Below, piece by piece: positions 1 to 5,296 of a DNA stretch of 5,866 nt. The DNA comes from Candidatus Uhrbacteria bacterium RIFCSPLOWO2_02_FULL_49_11 (GTDB lineage Bacteria > Patescibacteriota > Patescibacteriia > 2-02-FULL-49-11). Every line of letters begins with the position of its first letter. The stretch's first letter is position 1. A program made the position numbers and the translations under genes. Below the pieces are notes generated by a model. The model did no database searches. It saw only the letters and a program-made list of their open reading frames with translations, and was not told the origin of the DNA. The stretch covers positions 1 through 5,866 of the forward strand of contig MGER01000033.1 of assembly GCA_001791465.1 (NCBI GenBank). Direction: 5' to 3'.

Positions 1-477
1 GATGTGGATCATAAGAGGTTTATTCAATTCATTCGCCAACGCAATATGCTGAATAAGCGTCTCCTTCTGCCATTCCATAATTTCATTTCGCGTTGATTCG
101 CGTTCTTCTTCGCGTAGGTTTGCGTCTAGACGATAATAATCCAACCCGCACTCGCCCAACGCCACGACCTTCGGATGCGCGGCAAGCGCCTTATAAATTC
201 CTATGTCAAATTGCTCCGCGCGCGTGGTAAAATGATGCTCTTCCTCATCCACTTCCATTTCTTCTAAATGAATAGGATGCAGCCCCACGATCGCGTACAC
301 GCCTTGAGGATATCTCTCCGCGATCTCCACGGCGCGCCGCGAGGTGTCTATCTGCGAACCGATATTCACCACCCAGATATTTTTGTCTAATGCCCTGCGC
401 AAGACAAGATCGCCGTCCTCTTTAAAGGCGGCGAAGTTGACATGCGCATGAATATCGATGAGTTTAGGCAAATCCAT
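1..477 (-). CDS. TatD family metal-dependent hydrolase/DNase, 3' end cut by the window
   Basis: The frame is open from an ATG at 477 to the window edge, giving 159 residues of a family that is usually about 250-265 long, so roughly the last 100 are missing. TatD proteins are TIM-barrel hydrolases with two metal ions, and several members are 3'-5' DNases acting in the cytoplasm. Visible motifs are the N-terminal HxH (IDIHAH, H10 and H12), GLHPIH near residues 66-71, the metal-ligand glutamate in GECGLDYYR (E109), and PLMIHI at 154-159 with ligand H158. The last His and Asp ligands lie outside. The upstream gene is the CvpA family gene, 153 bp away, and that spacer is largely an inverted repeat. 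No clear Shine-Dalgarno sequence precedes the ATG. The family call is secure; the exact substrate is not known. Confidence 0.93.
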   Translation of the reverse strand, partial: MDLPKLIDIHAHVNFAAFKEDGDLVLRRALDKNIWVVNIGSQIDTSRRAVEIAERYPQGVYAIVGLHPIHLEEMEVDEEEHHFTTRAEQFDIGIYKALAAHPKVVALGECGLDYYRLDANLREEERESTRNEIMEWQKETLIQHIALANELNKPLMIHI

Positions 478-518
478 GAATTATTTCATTATCCAGAACA
501 TCTTAAGACAAATCCTTA

Positions 519-633
519 TAAATCCCAATGACCAAATCCAAATTCCCAATAAAGCTCAAAATCCAAATATCCAAACTTGATCATTGAAACATTGGGATTT
601 TATTGGTCATTGGAAATTGGGGTTTGGGATTTA
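519..633. repeat. Inverted repeat filling the cvpA-tatD spacer
   Basis: The spacer 478-630 is occupied mostly by an element with perfect 10-bp ends: TAAATCCCAA at 519-528 and its reverse complement at 624-633. Inside are several variants of CCAAT, CCAAAT and GGTCATTGG in both orientations, so long A/C-rich and T/G-rich arms face each other. The right end includes the stop codon of the CvpA family gene (633-631). About 40 bp between the left end and the tatD start (478-518) show no further structure. No convincing promoter or U-tract terminator was found. It resembles the small repeat elements I associate with CPR genomes, but copy number cannot be judged here. Confidence 0.7.
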
Positions 634-1167
634 CAACCCATATATCGCTCTCTGCTCCCAAATGCTCCGTATGTCTTTCACCGAGGTAGGCAGGAGCGGC
701 ACGAGTATCTGGCCGTACTTCAGGAGCCACTGCGCGACTTGGGACGCGGCCACCGCATCCACAAACCACCCGGTGGTAATGTATTTTCCCGCCATCACCA
801 AAGCAATGCCCGTAACTATTACTCCTTCCGCAAATCCCAGAATACCGCCGCCGATATGATTGAAGCTTTTCAGCACAGGAATCTTCGCGATCACGTTGAA
901 CATTTTATTGATAATCCAGAATACGAACCCCACCAGTCGCGAGACCACGAGAAATATAAGAATGAACGCGACTACTTTTGCCACACCGGCATTGCCCATC
1001 GAAAGCCCCAAGAGCTTCACCGCAAAGGTTTCGAAATAATGTCCTGCAACGAGTACGCCCGCAATCGTGCCAACCAAAGCGCCAAGCGCATGGATCAGGC
1101 CGCACCAAAAGCCCGTAGAAGTAAAGAAGAAGATGATAAGAACGAGAATGAGGTCAAGGAGAGTCAT
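631..1167 (-). CDS. CvpA family membrane protein
   Basis: A 178-residue integral membrane protein. The N terminus (MTLLDLILVLII) and the pattern of about four hydrophobic segments (near residues 2-16, 22-42, 62-86 and 107-128) fit the CvpA family. So do the glycine-rich stretch HIGGGILGFAEG at 104-115 and a basic loop between segments. E. coli CvpA is needed for colicin V production and affects envelope stress tolerance; the biochemical role of the family is unclear. The start was set at the ATG at 1167. An in-frame TTG at 1182 would add five residues, but it lies inside the flanking inverted-repeat arm. There is no good Shine-Dalgarno sequence at either. metG lies 102 bp upstream. The stop codon overlaps the end of the next inverted repeat. 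Confidence 0.82.
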   Translation of the reverse strand: MTLLDLILVLIIFFFTSTGFWCGLIHALGALVGTIAGVLVAGHYFETFAVKLLGLSMGNAGVAKVVAFILIFLVVSRLVGFVFWIINKMFNVIAKIPVLKSFNHIGGGILGFAEGVIVTGIALVMAGKYITTGWFVDAVAASQVAQWLLKYGQILVPLLPTSVKDIRSIWEQRAIYGL

Positions 1168-1175
1168 AAAGGTGA

Positions 1176-1271
1176 AATTCAAAATTTAAAAGTCAAATAT
1201 CAAAATTTAGGTATTCCGTCCCGCGGGGCGGGACTCCATAATTTTGATTTTTGGATTTTGCATTTTGACTT
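1176..1271. repeat. Inverted repeat with GC-rich core hairpin between metG and cvpA
   Basis: Two 36-base arms, 1176-1211 and 1236-1271, match as inverted repeats at 28 of 36 positions. They are made of CAAAA and TCAAA units. The 24-base centre holds a perfect 7-bp stem, GTCCCGC at 1218-1224 and GCGGGAC at 1228-1234, with loop GGG. The outer edge runs into the metG stop codon (1272-1270). On the minus strand the GC hairpin is not followed by a T-run, so it is a poor intrinsic terminator. The whole 102-bp spacer is explained by this element. Confidence 0.78.
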
Positions 1272-2841
1272 AAATCGCTTTTCTTGGAAATAACGGCGCT
1301 TCTGGTGGAATAATCTTCGGTGCGTTAACCACCTTTAGTATACTCTCTGCCGTCTGTGGAAGAAAAGGGGTAAGCGCATGCCCAATCTCCTGCAAATCTG
1401 CGACGAGCCCTCCCAATAGTTTCCGAAGGTGTTCCTTTTCCCCCGCATCTTTTGCCAAGACCCATGGTTTTTCGTCATCAACGCGCTTATCGCACTCTGC
1501 GATTTTTGCCCAGATCGCCGCGAGCGCCTGGTCAAGTTGGTAAGATTGCACCGCCGCATTCACCCGCGCCTGCAATGTTCCTCCGCCCCCATACTTAACT
1601 TTTAGGCCCCGCCTGCCAAAGCCTGCCGTCAATGAACGGCAATATTTTTCTTGTTCATATTTACCTTCACGTGCGAACTGTTTCCGCGGAAAGGCATATG
1701 GCGGGCAGGCATGGCTAAATTTATACGTAACCTTGCCGTCGAGGTACTTCTCCACCATCGCGGTGACGCGCTGAACCTGATTCCCCAAGCCGTTCGCGAG
1801 ATCCGCGTTGTAGCGCGCAAGAAACTTCTCATGCGTGAAATCTCCGTCATCCAACGTGGGTATTTCCCGCAGGAGGTAATACCGCAATGCATCCGCGCCA
1901 AACTCTTCAATATAATCAAACGGGCTGATGGTGTTGCCGAGCGACTTCGAGATTTTCTGCCCCGCCGACGTAATAAAACCGTGTATCAATATTTGTTTCG
2001 AGAGCGGGAGTCCTGCAGAAAGGAGCATCGCCTGCCACATGGACGCCTGCTGGCGTAAATTATCCTTGCCTGCTGTCTGCACGCCTGGCCAAAATGAATT
2101 AAACTTTTTAAAATCGTCCGGCCAGCCTATAGCTGAAACGTAATTTACCAGTGCGTCAAACCACACATACATCACCTGTGCATCATCGCCCGGCACGGGC
2201 ACGCCCCACGGCATTTTTGATTTGAGCCGAGATATGCTGAAATCTTGGAGCCCCCTCTCGGTAAACTTTACCATCTCATGCATCCTATTCTTCGGCACCA
2301 CAAACTCGGGATTCTTCGCATAAAATTCCAGCAGTTCATCCCGATAACGCGAATATCTGAAAAAGTAATTCTCTTCATCAACTTGTTCAATCTCAAGATG
2401 AGGATGTAAGAGGCAGCGGCCATCCTCAAGCTCCGACTCCATCTTCTCAAGCTCGCATCCGACGCAGTACTTGATCTGGTAGTTTTTTTTATAAATATCA
2501 CCCCTCTCCGCACACCGCCGCCAAAATTCTTCCGCGGCCTGTACATGATGCGAATCGGTCGTCCGGATAAAATTGTTATAACTTAAATGAAGCGCGCTCT
2601 TAAGCTCGTCGTATTTGGCTGCATGGGCGTCCGCATACGATTTGGGATTAAGTCCCGCTGCCAGCGCGCCGCGGTAAATTTTTAAGCCATGCTCGTCCGT
2701 GCCAGTGTTAAAAAACACCTCATCTCCTCGCATCGCGTGCCATCGCGCAATCACATCCGCCTGCACTATTTCCAAGGCAAATCCAACGTGCGGGTCTGCA
2801 TTCACGTAGGGAAGCGTGGTGGTGATATAAAAACGCTTCAT
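1270..2841 (-). CDS. metG: Methionyl-tRNA synthetase with an in-frame repeat-encoded insertion
   Basis: This cytoplasmic class I synthetase charges tRNA-Met with methionine using ATP. The 523-residue protein has a Rossmann start with the HIGH-type signature as PHVGF (H18, G20, with F21 in place of the second His) and FFNTGTDEHG at 43-52. One zinc-knuckle set is visible (C126, C129, C143, H146). GKDNLRQQ follows at 259-266, and KMSKS appears as KISKS at 296-300. An all-helical anticodon-binding domain follows. No C-terminal EMAP-like dimer domain is present. Residues about 376-420 do not look like the family; they are encoded by palindromic DNA at 1611-1710 and lie in the variable linker before the anticodon domain. 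The ATG is 6 bp after the toxin stop, without a clear Shine-Dalgarno sequence, so coupling to the toxin-antitoxin genes is likely. The stop codon lies at the edge of an inverted repeat. Confidence 0.96.
   Translation of the reverse strand: MKRFYITTTLPYVNADPHVGFALEIVQADVIARWHAMRGDEVFFNTGTDEHGLKIYRGALAAGLNPKSYADAHAAKYDELKSALHLSYNNFIRTTDSHHVQAAEEFWRRCAERGDIYKKNYQIKYCVGCELEKMESELEDGRCLLHPHLEIEQVDEENYFFRYSRYRDELLEFYAKNPEFVVPKNRMHEMVKFTERGLQDFSISRLKSKMPWGVPVPGDDAQVMYVWFDALVNYVSAIGWPDDFKKFNSFWPGVQTAGKDNLRQQASMWQAMLLSAGLPLSKQILIHGFITSAGQKISKSLGNTISPFDYIEEFGADALRYYLLREIPTLDDGDFTHEKFLARYNADLANGLGNQVQRVTAMVEKYLDGKVTYKFSHACPPYAFPRKQFAREGKYEQEKYCRSLTAGFGRRGLKVKYGGGGTLQARVNAAVQSYQLDQALAAIWAKIAECDKRVDDEKPWVLAKDAGEKEHLRKLLGGLVADLQEIGHALTPFLPQTAESILKVVNAPKIIPPEAPLFPRKAI
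1611..1710. repeat. Palindromic repeat block embedded in frame in metG
   Basis: The 7-mer GCCTGCC occurs at 1611-1617 and 1621-1627, with its reverse complement GGCAGGC at 1704-1710, so the block is bounded by inverted copies. Between them are a 6-bp stem (TGCCGT 1624-1629 with ACGGCA 1636-1641) and a perfect 12-bp palindrome, TTTCCGCGGAAA at 1681-1692. The block stays open in the metG frame and encodes roughly residues 378-410, rich in Lys, Arg, Gly and Tyr. Such GCCTGCC/GGCAGGC hairpins are familiar to me from intergenic repeats of CPR genomes; I could not search for copies. Confidence 0.62.
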
Positions 2842-2847
2842 GAATAA

Positions 2848-3090
2848 TTAATAATTTCTATAAGTTTTTTCTGACCGCCGTTCAATCGCCAAAATAAAAA
2901 AATCACCATGGTGACGCCGCACGATAATCCTGATATCCCCTTTCCGTATGCGATACACTTCCTCATTGCCCTTAAATTTTTTCACATCAAGGCCAGAAAA
3001 TCTTCCCTCCTTCAGCCGTAAAAGTATGGTGCGCACCCATCCGCGTTCCTTGTCGCTCAATCTCGCGAGCGCTTTCTCTATTGTGTCCAT
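2848..3090 (-). CDS. RelE/ParE superfamily toxin
   Basis: An 80-residue protein with the RelE/ParE pattern: a helical N-terminal half, then the central strands EVYRIRKGDIRIIVRR (44-59), and the ending FILAIERRSEKTYRNY with the conserved Arg and Tyr near the C terminus. RelE members cleave mRNA in the ribosome; ParE members poison gyrase. The sequence alone does not decide which applies here, although the basic residues and C-terminal Tyr lean toward an RNase-type member. It begins 5 bp after the antitoxin stop, with no Shine-Dalgarno sequence, which suggests translational coupling. It ends 6 bp before metG. The length is normal for the family and nothing looks truncated. Confidence 0.88.
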   Translation of the reverse strand: MDTIEKALARLSDKERGWVRTILLRLKEGRFSGLDVKKFKGNEEVYRIRKGDIRIIVRRHHGDFFILAIERRSEKTYRNY

Positions 3091-3095
3091 ATCAT

Positions 3096-3314
3096 TTATG
3101 TCAGTCGAGCAAGCAACTCCTCAATCTTGACGCCACCCTTCTTGATTTTGGTAAAATCAGCGACTTCTTCCCACTGCGTATCATCATCAAGGGGGGCGAT
3201 ACGAAAAAGCGGTCGCGATCGCTTTACCACGACAAAAGTATGACCACGCTGCACCCCCTCCACATAGCGGGAGATATTTTGGCGTAATTCCTTGAGGCCA
3301 ATGATATTTTCCAT
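3096..3314 (-). CDS. Phd/YefM family antitoxin
   Basis: A 72-residue protein. The N-terminal part (MENIIGLKELRQNISRYVEG, then a GHTFVVVKRSRPLFRIAPL-like stretch to residue 42) matches the DNA-binding fold of Phd/YefM antitoxins, including the strand motif ending in RPLFRI. The C-terminal tail (43-72), with the GVKIEELLARL helix, would bind and neutralise the toxin encoded just downstream. Members of this family usually repress their own promoter, with the toxin as co-repressor. A strong promoter with overlapping palindromes lies immediately upstream (3330-3370). The ATG at 3314 is about 20 bases after the expected transcription start, and the ribosome site is weak (AAAAGA). The pair interrupts a cluster of housekeeping genes. 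Confidence 0.9.
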   Translation of the reverse strand: MENIIGLKELRQNISRYVEGVQRGHTFVVVKRSRPLFRIAPLDDDTQWEEVADFTKIKKGGVKIEELLARLT

Positions 3315-3329
3315 ATTCTTTTAAAAATA

Positions 3330-3358
3330 TTAACTAAAAGGAGTATAACTCAAGTTAA
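3330..3358. promoter_or_regulatory. Candidate toxin-antitoxin operator (palindromes over the -10 box)
   Basis: The motif TAACT occurs at 3331-3335 and 3346-3350, and its inverse AGTTA at 3353-3357. The last two form a 12-bp palindrome, TAACTCAAGTTA. A second small palindrome, GAGTATAACTC (3341-3351), covers the -10 box. Phd/YefM antitoxins bind such short palindromes to autoregulate. Binding here is inferred from position only. Confidence 0.5.
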
Positions 3359-3370
3359 ACCTTACGTCAA
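3342..3370 (-). promoter_or_regulatory. Sigma-70 type promoter of the toxin-antitoxin operon
   Basis: On the minus strand the -35 box TTGACG (3370-3365) is followed by a 17-bp spacer and the -10 box TATACT (3347-3342). Each box matches the consensus at five of six positions. Transcription should begin near 3335, about 20 bases before the antitoxin ATG. The -35 box overlaps the stop codon of the PLP enzyme. With only 5-6 bp between the next genes, it probably also feeds metG. Confidence 0.75.
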
Positions 3371-4395
3371 CTTAGGGGTATCTTTGTCTTCCCCGTATTT
3401 ACAATGAGCATTTTTTTATTGCGCGGCAATATGCCTTTCATCTGTAGCATTACGGCAAGCCCTGCAATGCCGGACGGTTCGCAATTGATCCCCTGTGAGC
3501 GCGCAAGCTCTATTGCTTTATCCAAATAACTTTCCTTGGTCAACAATACATCAGAATCCGGACCGCAGAAACCCGCATAGCGATAAAGCTTGACCCATTG
3601 CTCGCTATAGTGCACGAATGGCAAATGCGGCGAATAAAGCTTATCAGCTTTCGTTTTTGGATTATTAGAGGTTGCCCCGATAAAATTACATTGCCGCAAG
3701 GCTTCCACTTTTCCTCTAAACCTTGGATCGTGATGTTTCGTGGTAACTTCGCGCTTATTGATATTCAGGATATTTTCATACAAGTTGCCGGTCCCAAAGG
3801 GAATGAAACAATAATCAGGAGAATTATTGAGTATTTCATAGCTCATCCAATCATAAAACCGCGTGGTGGGATCGAGTGCATCGCTCGAAGTGATATCAAA
3901 ACCATTAGGATTATGCGTCAAGGTTAAAATTTCGCTCCACGCAAGCGGTCTTTTTCCTAAATCTGTTTCATAGAGCTCGCAATAGATTTTTTTGAGCGCA
4001 TTATGTACCTCCGGATCAAGATTACTGTCCACGAGCACCTTCAGATTCGGCAGATGGTATCTCCTCAACATTATTTGAATAGCCAATGCCGCGGAACCGG
4101 AGGAAATGATTGACATTTGGGGTAATGAGCCCCTTAATTGCCCCCGTCTCTTCGCGAGTAAAAAATCGCGATATGTCACCACAATTTCCCATGCCATACG
4201 ATCTTTATGCGTACCAGTCGGATTCACGCTTTCGTCTTTAAGCCACACGTTTGAAAACCCCGGCACTATTATCTTATAGGTCGGCGTAGCGGGAAACTTT
4301 GGATTTCCTGGAGGAAATTCAGGCGCCTGCGGGTTATTTTCCGAAGGCACTACAATGGATCGCAATATTTTTCCTTCATTCTTAGATAATGGCAT
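3367..4395 (-). CDS. PLP-dependent fold-type II enzyme, threonine-synthase-like
   Basis: The 342-residue protein has the order of motifs of the tryptophan-synthase-beta/threonine-synthase fold. WLKDESVNPTGTHKDRMA (51-68) carries the probable Schiff-base lysine K64. SSGSAALAI (98-106) is the loop next to PLP. GTGN (201-204) is the phosphate-binding loop, and EPSGIAGLAV (306-315) and NTGKTKI (333-339) form the C-terminal end of the active site. The usual Asn of the SSGN loop is Ser here (S101). Threonine synthase converts O-phosphohomoserine to threonine, but cysteine synthase and diaminopropionate-type enzymes share the fold, so the substrate is left open. The ATG is 5 bp after the rsmI stop, with a GGAAGG ribosome site inside the end of rsmI. 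The stop is TGA. No threonine pathway neighbour is visible. Confidence 0.8.
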   Translation of the reverse strand: MPLSKNEGKILRSIVVPSENNPQAPEFPPGNPKFPATPTYKIIVPGFSNVWLKDESVNPTGTHKDRMAWEIVVTYRDFLLAKRRGQLRGSLPQMSIISSGSAALAIQIMLRRYHLPNLKVLVDSNLDPEVHNALKKIYCELYETDLGKRPLAWSEILTLTHNPNGFDITSSDALDPTTRFYDWMSYEILNNSPDYCFIPFGTGNLYENILNINKREVTTKHHDPRFRGKVEALRQCNFIGATSNNPKTKADKLYSPHLPFVHYSEQWVKLYRYAGFCGPDSDVLLTKESYLDKAIELARSQGINCEPSGIAGLAVMLQMKGILPRNKKMLIVNTGKTKIPLS

Positions 4396-4400
4396 AGAGC

Positions 4401-5183
4401 TTATTTCCTTCCCTCTATGATAATAACATACTCACCCTTCACAGGGTCTTTGCGCACTTGCGTAAGAACCTCGTCAATCGTCCCGCGGTAAATAGATTCA
4501 TATATTTTCGTGAGCTCCCGACATACGACGATTCTTCGCTCGTGCATGGGCGTATGGCTATACGCATCCTGTACGGGCTGAAAATTTTCAGCCCCTACCG
4601 ACGAACGGCCGTTCGCTCCTATAACATTTAATTCTTCCAGCGTCTTCACGATTCTATGCGGCGTTTCATAGAGTATCACAGATATTTCACTCTCTGCAAC
4701 CTGTTTAAAAAAATTGCTTCTCCCTTTCTTGGGCACATAACCCAAGAAGAAGAACTTGCTCATGTGAAACCCGCACACGCTTGCCGCCGCCGTAACCGCC
4801 GAAGGCCCCGGGATGGGCACTATTTGCAAGTCTTTCAGTTTTTCAGTTTCCTGTTTATCAGTACTTGAACTGACAAACTGCTTAACTGCTAACTGATGAA
4901 CTAATTCATTTCCGGGGTCCGCAATCCCCGGCGTGCCGGCATCGGTCACCAATGCCACGTCCCCCGCCCTTAATGACTCAATGACCTCTCTCACCTTTTG
5001 ACTCGATGAATGCTGATGATAACTCTTCAAGGGGGTGGAAATCCTGTGCCGCTCAAAGAGCCTCCTGGTCAAACGCGTATCTTCGCAATACACAACAGAA
5101 ACGCGCTTTAAGGTTTCTAAAGCGCGGAGGGTGATGTCATTCAAATTCCCGATGGGAGTCGCGACGATGTACAATGTTGACAT
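4401..5183 (-). CDS. rsmI: 16S rRNA (cytidine-1402-2'-O)-methyltransferase with two repeat-encoded insertions
   Basis: RsmI methylates the ribose of C1402 in the decoding centre of 16S rRNA using S-adenosylmethionine. The 260-residue protein shows the tetrapyrrole-methylase fold: VATPIGNLNDITLRAL (7-22), CEDTR (33-37), GDVALVTDAGTPGIADPG (74-91), IPGPSA (124-129), FFFLGY (144-149), YETPHR (172-177) and CRELTK (221-226). The ATG at 5183 was chosen. An in-frame TTG at 5201 would add six residues from inside a repeat arm, and the family begins near MSTLYIVATP. Residues about 99-119 and 188-216 depart from the family and coincide with palindromic DNA (4836-4895 and 4550-4615). Without them the protein would be about 210 residues. 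A permease gene ends 113 bp upstream and the PLP enzyme gene starts 5 bp downstream. Confidence 0.95.
   Translation of the reverse strand: MSTLYIVATPIGNLNDITLRALETLKRVSVVYCEDTRLTRRLFERHRISTPLKSYHQHSSSQKVREVIESLRAGDVALVTDAGTPGIADPGNELVHQLAVKQFVSSSTDKQETEKLKDLQIVPIPGPSAVTAAASVCGFHMSKFFFLGYVPKKGRSNFFKQVAESEISVILYETPHRIVKTLEELNVIGANGRSSVGAENFQPVQDAYSHTPMHERRIVVCRELTKIYESIYRGTIDEVLTQVRKDPVKGEYVIIIEGRK
4550..4615. repeat. Cluster of three palindromes embedded in frame in rsmI
   Basis: Three perfect inverted repeats lie side by side: a 6-bp stem GCGTAT/ATACGC with a 4-base loop (4550-4565), a 20-bp palindrome with half GGGCTGAAAA (4575-4594) flanked by near-symmetric GTAC and CTAC, and a 14-bp palindrome CGAACGGCCGTTCG (4602-4615). 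They encode about residues 190-212 of RsmI, between the TLEEL helix and the RELTK motif, where the family normally has a short turn. The GGGCTGAAAA and CGAACGG palindromes resemble dispersed repeats I recall from CPR genomes. Confidence 0.75.
4836..4895. repeat. Periodic inverted repeat of CAGTT units embedded in frame in rsmI
   Basis: On the plus strand CAGTT-like units start at 4836, 4844, 4851 and 4859 (the last two degenerate), followed by AACTG units at 4868, 4876, 4884 and 4891. Spacing is 7-8 bases. The two sets pair symmetrically about 4865-4866 and could form an imperfect 30-base-arm hairpin. It encodes the low-complexity Ser/Lys/Thr/Glu-rich segment of RsmI at about residues 97-117, just before the IVPIPGPSA motif. 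Confidence 0.72.
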
Positions 5184-5196
5184 ACCAAACTCAAAT

Positions 5197-5296
5197 CTCA
5201 AAACTCAAATCCATATCTTATGGTTCGACTCGGCTCACCATGACAGAAGTACTCTGTCATCCTGAGCTTGTCGAAGGATGACATTTGAATTTTGAG
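5197..5296. repeat. Nested inverted repeats in the permease-rsmI spacer
   Basis: Outer arms CTCAAAACTCAAAT (5197-5210) and the complement of CTCAAAATTCAAAT (5283-5296) match at 13 of 14 positions. Inside, an 8-bp stem ATGACAGA/TCTGTCAT (5240-5247 and 5253-5260) extends outward through CTCA/TGAG and TTCGAC/GTCGAA, with a small bulge, to about 5224-5275. An alternative stem pairs TGTCATCC (5255-5262) with GGATGACA (5276-5283). The CATCCTGAGCTTGTCGAAGG type of sequence is a dispersed repeat I recall from many uncultured bacteria. The stem lacks a following T-run, so it is not a standard terminator. Confidence 0.77.

Noticed and set aside
478..518. Promoter for the TatD family gene
   Set aside because: TATAAG-like and TTTGGA-like boxes can be found nearby, but the -35 match is poor (3 of 6) and the region is a low-complexity repeat.
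1168..1182. TTG start for the CvpA family gene at 1182
   Set aside because: The five extra residues come from the inverted-repeat arm, and the family normally starts close to the LLD motif after the ATG at 1167.
1218..1234. Intrinsic terminator after metG
   Set aside because: The GC stem is strong, but no T-run follows on the minus strand. It sits symmetrically inside a larger inverted repeat, which explains it better.
577..1293. Open frame of 238 codons on the plus strand
   Set aside because: It lies antisense to the CvpA family gene and the adjoining repeats. The peptide has no recognisable domain, and the minus-strand frame has clear membrane segments and family motifs.
1651..2058. Open frame of 135 codons on the plus strand
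   Set aside because: It is antisense to metG, where the minus-strand protein has unmistakable synthetase motifs.
3367..3369. Alternative genetic code with TGA as glycine, as in some CPR lineages
   Set aside because: The only TGA at issue is the stop of the PLP enzyme. Reading through adds just a few codons before TAA, so there is no evidence for recoding.
4836..4895. CRISPR-like array because of regularly spaced CAGTT units
   Set aside because: The units are only five bases at 7-8-base spacing, change orientation half-way, and lie within a coding frame.
5184..5201. TTG start for rsmI at 5201
   Set aside because: The six extra residues come from the flanking repeat arm, and RsmI proteins start a few residues before YIVATPIGNL, as the ATG at 5183 does.
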